A DNA stretch of 64,000 bases, taken from assembly GCA_019973155.2 (NCBI GenBank), contig BPQB01000004.1:310001-374000 (forward strand). Direction: 5' to 3'. The notes below the pieces were generated by a model. The model was not told the DNA's origin and did no database searches. It saw only the letters and a program-made list of their open reading frames with translations. A program made the position numbers and the translations under genes. Source of the stretch: Phanerochaete sordida (lineage: Eukaryota; Basidiomycota; Agaricomycetes; Polyporales; Phanerochaetaceae). Every line of letters begins with the position of its first letter. Positions within the stretch are counted from its first letter, which is position 1. Below, in pieces: positions 57,939 to 64,000 of the stretch.

Positions 57939-58953
57939 ATTGCGCGAAGAGGACATGGTCACAGTTTCTTGACGGAATACTTACATCGACTACAATCATC
58001 ATTTTGATGGAAGGGCAACAAGCTTTGGAAGATGTCGTGAAAATTGAGTTCTTGAGTACTTGTCAAGGTGTCTTTTGTGAAATTTTGTGTTGTTCGCAGC
58101 TTGGGCCTGGCCGAAATTACGAACTCACAGGAAGATGTGTACAGGGTCTGCCGGGTCGCTGCAGGCAATATTTATGGCGGGGCGGGCCGTCCGGAGGCCG
58201 ACGCCACAAGGTGATGGGTTTCCTTTTCAGGACACAAGGCTCTCACCAACAAATGTGACGCCGCTGGCACTTTCCAAGTATTCTCTCGAATACGACGACG
58301 CTGCGTCGCCGCGCCATAGGTCTTTTCGCCTCCTCACACTTTCTCGTACGTGAGCACATGCAATTACAGTCTTGAACTGCTCGCCTGCATGGCAACAGAC
58401 GACAGCAGACGACAGAGAGCTGCTGATCGAACCTGCGGATCCCCCAGAGATGGCTGAACCACAAGGCTTGGCGCATTCAAGACGTTCAGCAGCCGAATGC
58501 GTCTCGTGCTGCTCTCTGACTCAGTTGCGAAGACTTCTCGTTGGCCCAAACAGTCAATAATCATCGTGCGACCGGCGTTACGGTGCTCGGCCCTTCCCAC
58601 GAGGACCTGAGCCGTTCTCCGCACGCGCCCCGTCGACCGGTTTCGACCGCTGCAGCGTGTTCTGGCACAGCCCGGACGCCTGACCGAAGGGTCCTGCATC
58701 GCTGATTTGCTACTCTGGGGCTTGTCTGTCGGCGCTGCGAGTCACGTTTCTGATAGAGTTAGCCGTCCATGCGTCTCTGTTCGCTCCAGGTTCACGCGAA
58801 GCACAAGCCCGGCCGCAGTTTTCGCGGTTTCCTATATGTGTCCTCCCTCACCGGCCTCCCCTGCCCTACCACCCTGCGGACAACCTTGTGCCACGACAGC
58901 CTACAAAAGGGCCTCCCCTCACGACGCCTCACAACCGATACCCTCCCCGCGCA
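57939..58953. other. intergenic, nothing seen
   Basis: About 1 kb with no supported gene. The final 100 bases are the leader of the GH16 gene. Confidence 0.4.
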
Positions 58954-60411
58954 ATGCGTTCCCTCGGAGCGTTCGCCGCCCTCCTGTGCTATTCTGGGCA
59001 CACCCTCGCGTTCGACGTCCTGCGGGACTACTCCGGGCAGAACTTCTTCAACGGCTGGGACTTCTATGGCTACTGGGACAATCTCACACTCGGTACGTCG
59101 CACGCTCCTGCTCTTCCTGCAGATCCTGAGCTGCTTCCAGGCGATGTCTGGTGGCTCAACCAGTCGGATGCCATGGCTCAGAATTTGGCATATATCAACC
59201 CGGCCGGCAACGCTATCATCAAGGTAGATAACACCACAACCGTGGCGCCCAACGACAAGCGCAACACCGTGAGCACCTCTGTGTCGCTCTCTCACCATTG
59301 CCGTCCTGACCCGCCACAGGTGCGCATCACGACTTCGGACTTCTACGACTACGGCAGCCTCTGGGTTATCGATGCGCTGCACATTCCGTATGGCTGCTCC
59401 GTCTGGCCCGCGTTCTGGTCCAAGGGCTCGCTCTGGCCGAACGACGGCGAGATAGACATCATCGAAAGCATCAACCTGAACCCAAACAACCAGATGGCGC
59501 TGCACACCACGGCGGGCTGCTTCAAGGACGCCTCCGCTGCGGAGACGGGCCGCATTGGTGGACTCAACTGCGGCACGGGTTCCGGCTGCGTTGTCGTCGA
59601 GACCGCGCCGAACAGCTACGAGAGTGGATTTGCCGCCGCCGGTGGCGGGGTTTGGGCGACGCAATTCGATGTTTCCGGCATATAGTGAGTGCCACCTTTT
59701 CGTGGCGCGAGTGCGCCCTGCTGACCTGCCCGTTCCTGTTCGAAGCATCTGGTTCTGGGGTGTAAGTGGCGATATCGCTCACACGACGTCCTGCTGACCG
59801 TGCTCCAGAGGGACAGTATCCCGCCGTCCCTCACACAGGCAACTTCGACATCATCGATTGACATCTCCGATTTTGGCCTTCCTTCCGCGTCGTACCCTGC
59901 GAACCCGCAGTGCAATCTCACGCAATTCTTCACACCCCAGCAGCTTGTCATCGACATCACGCTTTGTGGCGACTGGTGCGTCTCCCCCGCTTCCTCGTGC
60001 GAATTTTTGACGAACATGCACTACAGGGCTGGCGTGCCTGCGATCTACGGCCCCCAATGCGGCTCCGCAGGTCCAACGGGCAGCTGCTACCAGGACAATG
60101 TCGTCGGCCCGGGCAGCCCCAAGTACGACGAGGCTTACTTCGAGATCAAATACGTGCGCACGTACACCACACTGGCCGCTGGCGCGGTGGCCTCTGCCCC
60201 GACGTCGACCGCCTCCGTGCCGCTCACCATCTCTGCGACAAACACCCCGAGCCCCACAGGCGGCAGCGGCTCGGGTTCTGGCCCCAACGCCAGCCCGGGC
60301 TCAGAGCCTCCGTCGTCGCTGAACAACACCTCCGCTGCTGCCCGGGACGCTGTGCTCTCCTGGGCGTTCTTCGTCGCGCTTTCTTGCATCTCCATCGGGC
60401 TTCTTCTTTGA
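58954..60411 (+). CDS. GH16 family glycoside hydrolase, secreted and GPI-anchored type
   Basis: ATG 58954 starts a signal peptide (MRSLGAFAALLCYSGHTLAF), then DVLRDYSGQNFFNGWDFYGY. Exons are joined at CTCG/GTACGT to TCCAG/GCGATG, at AACACC/GTGAGC, and near 59685-59810 to give SGIYIWFWGRDSIPPS. The GH16 active site E-I-D-I-I-E is in NDGEIDIIESINLNPNNQMA (near 59450); its two Glu residues are the nucleophile and acid/base. The domain resembles fungal endo-beta-1,3(4)-glucanases. The tail is Ser/Thr/Gly-rich (SPTGGSGSGSGPNASPGS) and ends in a hydrophobic VLSWAFFVALSCISIGLLL, typical of a GPI signal. It probably acts on cell-wall beta-glucan. Confidence 0.9.
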
Positions 60412-60906
60412 TGATTTTTCATGGGTTTCACGACACTGACGGACAATTGACGCTGCTTCGATCCTTCCTTCGCTCCCTCGCTGTAGCACTTATTGCTTCT
60501 TTATGGCCCTTCGGACCTTCTGTAGACGTCTGTACACCACGCTTGTACTGCTTGGACCTGTATAATTTCTCCGCCAGCGCATAATGCCATTCGCTCGCAC
60601 CTCGCAGGCAGCCGGAAAGTAGCGCAGTGCATGTGCGCGTGCAGAGATGTGAGTTTGCATAGCTCCGGGCGCATTTGCTATTGGGCGCCGCCGGTAAGTA
60701 GATCCTGCCCCGCGCGGTCACGTCGCCCTCACACACCCGCCCTTGGCCTGACCACGACGACCATGTGCTAGTGAGCACCGCCGGCTCTTGTCTCCCCCAC
60801 TCTCTTCCCTGCTGCTTGCTTTCTGCTCTCATCTCCTCGCTTTCCGCTTTGCTCTGCGCTTTTCGCTCTGCTCTGTCATCCCGCACGCGCCACAACCTGA
60901 AAAACC
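60412..60906. other. intergenic and promoter of the carrier gene
   Basis: No gene is seen. CT-rich sequence (CTCTCTTCCCTGCTGCTTGC and on, near 60800-60870) precedes the ATG at 60907. Confidence 0.4.
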
Positions 60907-62079
60907 ATGCAAGCCCCGCCCGACGAGCTGCACGCCGCGGGGCCGTCCGTCGCCGTGCGCGCCGTCAAGGACATCGTCTTCGGTAGTGTCAGACACCGCG
61001 CACTCTCGCAGCATACGCGCACCACGCTCACGCCCCGCAGGTCGCCGGCATGACCGCCAAGGTCTTCGAGCACCCGTTCGACCTCACCAAGGTGCGCCTG
61101 CAGTCGCAGGTGCTCGACTCGCAGGCGCGTTTCAGCGGGCCCATCGACTGTCTCGTGCAGACGTGGCGGAAGGAGGGCGTGCGTGGGCTGTACAGGGTGC
61201 GTGCTCCCGTCTCTGCGCCGCGGCGCCCGCTCATGCGTGCTGCAGGGCCTCCCCGCACCCATCGTCGGCGCGATGGCCGAGAACGCCTCGCTCTTCCTCG
61301 CATACAACGAGCTGCAGAACGCGCTCCGGTGGTCCGAGGGCAAGCCGCTCTCGCAGGAGCTGTCTCTCGGCGAGCTTGCGATCGCAGCGGCCGGCGCAGG
61401 CGCGGTCACCAGCTTCTTCTTGTACGTGGCCGCACGCCACCACGCCTGCCAGCTTCTCACACGCGCGTGCAGGACCCCGATAGAACTCGTTAAGTGCAAG
61501 ATGCAGGTGCAAATGCTCCTGCCGCCGCCCGGCGTCGCAGCCGCAGGCCTGGAGGGTGCCGGTGCCGGTGCCCTGGCTCCTGCAGACGCGGCGCTGCGGC
61601 GCCTGCCAGGCCCGCTCGCGGTGCTCCGGAACGTCGTGCACGAGACGGGGCTGCGCGGACTGTGGCTCGGACAGACGGGAACGCTCATCCGGGAGACGGG
61701 CGGCGGCGTCGCGTGGTTCTGCTCGAAGGAGGCCGTCGCGCGGATGCTGCTTGCGCGGCGCCCCGCGAACCCGGACGGCTCGCGGCGCAGCCTCGCCGCC
61801 TGGGAGAGCGCGCTCTCGGGCGCGTGCGCCGGCGTCGCGTACAACTTTGCGCTGTTCCCCGCCGACACAGTCAAGAGCGCGGTGCAGACCGAAGCAGAGC
61901 TGCGTCCGCGTGCGCCGGGCGAGCCCTACCCCAGCTTCCTTGCGACGTTCCGTGCTATGTACAAGGCGCAGGGTCTGAGAGGCCTTTACGCGGGATGTGG
62001 TATCACTGTGGCGAGGGCTGTGCCCAGCAGTGCGTTGATCTTCCTCATCTACGACGGCTTGAATAGACGGTATGGATAA
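60907..62079 (+). CDS. mitochondrial carrier family, ornithine-transporter-like (Ort1/Arg11)
   Basis: The carrier family's three repeats are visible by their P-x-D/E-x-x-K/R signatures: EHPFDLTKVRLQSQ (near 61070), TPIELVKCKMQVQM (near 61475) and FPADTVKSAVQ (near 61855), each followed by E-G/Q-G-x-R-G-L-Y/W motifs (EGVRGLYR, TGLRGLWLG, QGLRGLYAGC). The N-terminus MQAPPDELHAAGPSVAVRAV then DIVFGS/VAGMTAKVFEH and repeat 2's GGVAWFCSKEAVA fit the Ort1/Arg11 ornithine-carrier group of the inner mitochondrial membrane, which exports ornithine for arginine synthesis. Introns: AGT/GTCAGA (unusual donor), after RGLYR, and after SFFL. Carrier family is certain; the substrate is inferred. Confidence 0.85.
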
Positions 62080-62199
62080 ATGTATCCAAGAGCATAGACC
62101 AGCATCTCAGGACCTTCATCTGTACATATACCCTCTAATGACATTGTAGATCACGCAACGAAGGTAGTGCTAGCGAGTGTAGGATGTCACCGGTACCAT

Positions 62200-63118
62200 T
62201 TATTTTGCCCCAGTGCTCTTTTTCATCTCCGCAAGGATACCGTCGACGTCTTTCACGTACTTGTCGCATAGCTCCTGGAGCTGCAGCTTGGATCAGCATT
62301 GTGCTCACGACACTATACAACGGCAGCGTACCTCGTCCAGCTCCTGCGAATGCTTCTTGAAGGCACCCTTCTTGACAGCACCCTGGTGATGCTTGCGAAT
62401 GTGCACACGAGCGTCTTCCGCGTGGCGTTGGGCAGTCGTGTACAGAGCATGACGAGCCTCCACGGTGGGCCTAGAATCAGAGGGTAAGCACGTTCAGAGT
62501 GAGATACAGGCAATAGGACACACTTAGGTATTGGTACTCTTATAGTACGAGCATCCACCCTCTGTGGGATAACTCCAGGCAGCTTCGCATCGTATATCCC
62601 AGTCTCCACGGCCTTGAGGGTCTACTCGGGTTCGTGAGCATACCGGATAGCTAACATAGGATACTGCAGCGCACCTGCTCTTCGAAGACTGTCACGACCA
62701 ACGTCGTACCCTCACGCACGCCGACAGTAGCGACCTCCTCAAGGCGCACCTTGTTCCCACCCGCCACCACGCGCACGGGGCCGAGCATGGCGGGGGTGAC
62801 CCGGCCGGTCGCACGCGTCTCCATGTCCGCGACCTCCTTGCGGTAGCGGTCGACGGTCGCCTTCATGGCGTCCTCGGCCTTGAAGTAGACCTCGCCGGCG
62901 AGGATCTGCTGCGAGCCGGGCACGAGGCTGCCTGTCGAGACTTTGTGCTTGCTTGGGGGCTCGTCGTCGTCGTCGCGGGCGTGCTTCTTCTTCTTCGAGG
63001 CATACGTGCGTACACCCGGCACGTCAGCCAGCGGTGCAGGCCGCCATGAGCGCAGGGCGTACGGGCGAAGGCGGAGGCGAGCACCGAACGCTGCGGTTCG
63101 AACGAGACTCAGAGACAT
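62200..63118 (-). CDS. RRF1: mitochondrial ribosome recycling factor
   Basis: RRF splits post-termination ribosomes in the mitochondrial matrix. ATG 63118 (MSLSLVRTAAFGARLRLRPY) starts an Arg-rich presequence; the frame reaches 63145 only through a TTG. Mature sequence includes GEVYFKAEDAMKATVDRYRK, RATGRVTPAMLGPVRVVAGG, KVRLEEVATV and EEQ joined to TLKAVETGIYDAKLPGVIPQ, RTIRVPIPK, then EARHALYTTAQRHAEDARVH, IRKHHQGAVKKGAF, and LQELCDKYVKDVDGILAEMK. The order (helix, central beta domain, helices with R-x-x-x-R-x-x-x-x-D) is that of RRF. The stop lies at 62200-62202, and the gene converges with the carrier gene, 120 bases apart. Confidence 0.88.
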
Positions 63119-63528
63119 GGCAGGCGCTTCCGAAATTACGACCAAAATTCACGGGTTAATTAGGGGCCACGTGATCAACGCGTTCACTTGAACACCGCCG
63201 TCCGCGATGTTCACCAGAAATCATAGTACTGTTGAACGCCATCTGTAAATGACATGGAAGTACACCGTTTCAGTTGAGTCGTACCAAGGAAGAGGAAAGC
63301 AAAGGAGCGTGGGCTACAGTTGATGGGGATAGGTGAAGGGTTGACTGGGGGAGGCCCGATCGGCAATAAACCTGAAAGGAGCGTGCAACAAGAACAGATA
63401 GTTGAAGAGATGCTGGCGAAGGAAGGTGCTTATGAAGAAATGAATGGGACTTGACTAGAAGCGTGTCTAGTAGACTGTTGGAATAGTGCTCATGCAGAGA
63501 AATGGCGGTGAGACGACGGGTAACAATG
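63119..63528. other. short intergenic stretch
   Basis: About 410 bases between two minus-strand genes. AT-richer, with no gene seen. Confidence 0.4.
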
Positions 63529-64000
63529 TCACAGTAAGCGGGCGAAGGCGATGGTAATTACTGCAAGCCCGGTGCTGAAAATAAGGCTGAAAAGGGCGTT
63601 ATGACACCGCTTCGCCCACTTGATCTCTGTGCGGCGCAGAAGGCCCAGCAGCTCCTCCCTCTCGGCTTCTGTCTTCGTGGGCTCCCAATTCTGGGGAGGT
63701 GCAGCTAGCGGGAAGAGTAGTATGGAAACGCCGGCCAGCCAAAGGACAGGGCACACTAGTGAAATATACGATTAGAGGGACGAGATGGTCGTTAGATGTG
63801 GGACACGTACGGAACCCAAACTTGAAGAGATACATCGCGAGCGTTGGCGGTTCCGCGACAGAAGTGTACGTGGGGAGGTCCACACTCTCCGAATATGGAG
63901 GGGGAACATCGTCTGGGCGAGATGTATGCTGCCTGTTGTCGCGAAGGCTAGCCTGCGTGCCTCGGGACACGTCCGGGTACCCGAGGAAGTAGGAGTAGAG
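63529..64000 (-). CDS. small two-helix membrane protein, 5' end outside the window
   Basis: A minus-strand exon running off the window end reads YFLGYPDVSRGTQASLRDNR, then DDVPPPYSESVDLPTYTSVA and AMYLFKFGF. A GTACGT..CTAG intron (63812-63761 region) leads in phase to LCPVLWLAGVSILLFPLAAP, PQNWEPTKTEAEREELLGLL, RRTEIKWAKRCHNALFSLIF and STGLAVITIAFARLL, stop at 63529. Two hydrophobic helices flank a charged cytosolic loop; a PPPYSE motif (PPxY, WW-domain/Rsp5 type) sits before the first. Similar short proteins are common in mushrooms and have no known function. The start is not in this window. Confidence 0.65.

Noticed and set aside
58954..60411. Part of a CAZyme cluster
   Set aside because: It is the only glycoside hydrolase seen; the neighbours are a RidA protein and a mitochondrial carrier.
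60876..61874. 332-codon minus-strand frame
   Set aside because: It is antisense to the carrier gene, whose three carrier signatures fix the coding strand.

Overview
The window is nuclear DNA of a basidiomycete fungus, most likely an Agaricomycete. Genes are dense and lie on both strands. They are split by many introns of about 48-60 bases with GT..YAG ends, GC content is high, and several proteins are of types I know from mushroom genomes (DUF3433, DUF4048, Kar5, F-box/LRR families, small membrane proteins). Polyporales is only a guess. No bacterial, viral or organellar block was seen.

Layout. 1-9 kb: a mitochondrial RRG7-like protein (+), a Uls1-type SNF2/RING translocase (-), a newly pieced-together small gene (-) and a PMP3-type proteolipid (-). 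9-20 kb: an F-box/LRR protein (-), a DUF3433 membrane protein (+) and a two-RRM RNA-binding protein (+). 20-35 kb: MSH2 (-), an F-box protein with an N-terminal membrane segment (+), a large Ser/Gln-rich unknown (-), and a large gene (-) that joins seven CCCH zinc fingers, an RRM-like segment and a RING-IBR-RING ubiquitin ligase. 35-42 kb: a Kar5/Tht1 karyogamy protein (-), divergent from a glutathione S-transferase (+), then a conserved unknown (-). 42-50 kb: a gene-poor stretch with an F-box relic, S-adenosylhomocysteinase (+) and another conserved unknown (+). 50-64 kb: a La-motif/RGG protein (+), ATP synthase subunit k (+), a DUF4048 protein (+), a RidA protein (+), a GPI-type GH16 glucanase (+), an ornithine-carrier-like protein (+), a mitochondrial ribosome recycling factor (-) and a partial small membrane protein (-).

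Most genes are unrelated housekeeping functions, as usual for a fungal chromosome arm; there is no biosynthetic cluster. Themes recur: ubiquitin/SUMO-linked factors (Uls1-like, three F-box loci, the RBR ligase), RNA binding (RRM protein, La protein, CCCH-RBR) and nuclear-encoded mitochondrial proteins (RRG7, ATP19, ORT1, RRF).

The strongest candidate for something little described is the CCCH7-RRM-RBR gene at 30646-35212. Its 5' half only appears after splicing, because a plausible internal ATG at 34277 hides the first three fingers. Gene limits here come from manual splicing by eye, so internal exon edges are approximate unless stated.
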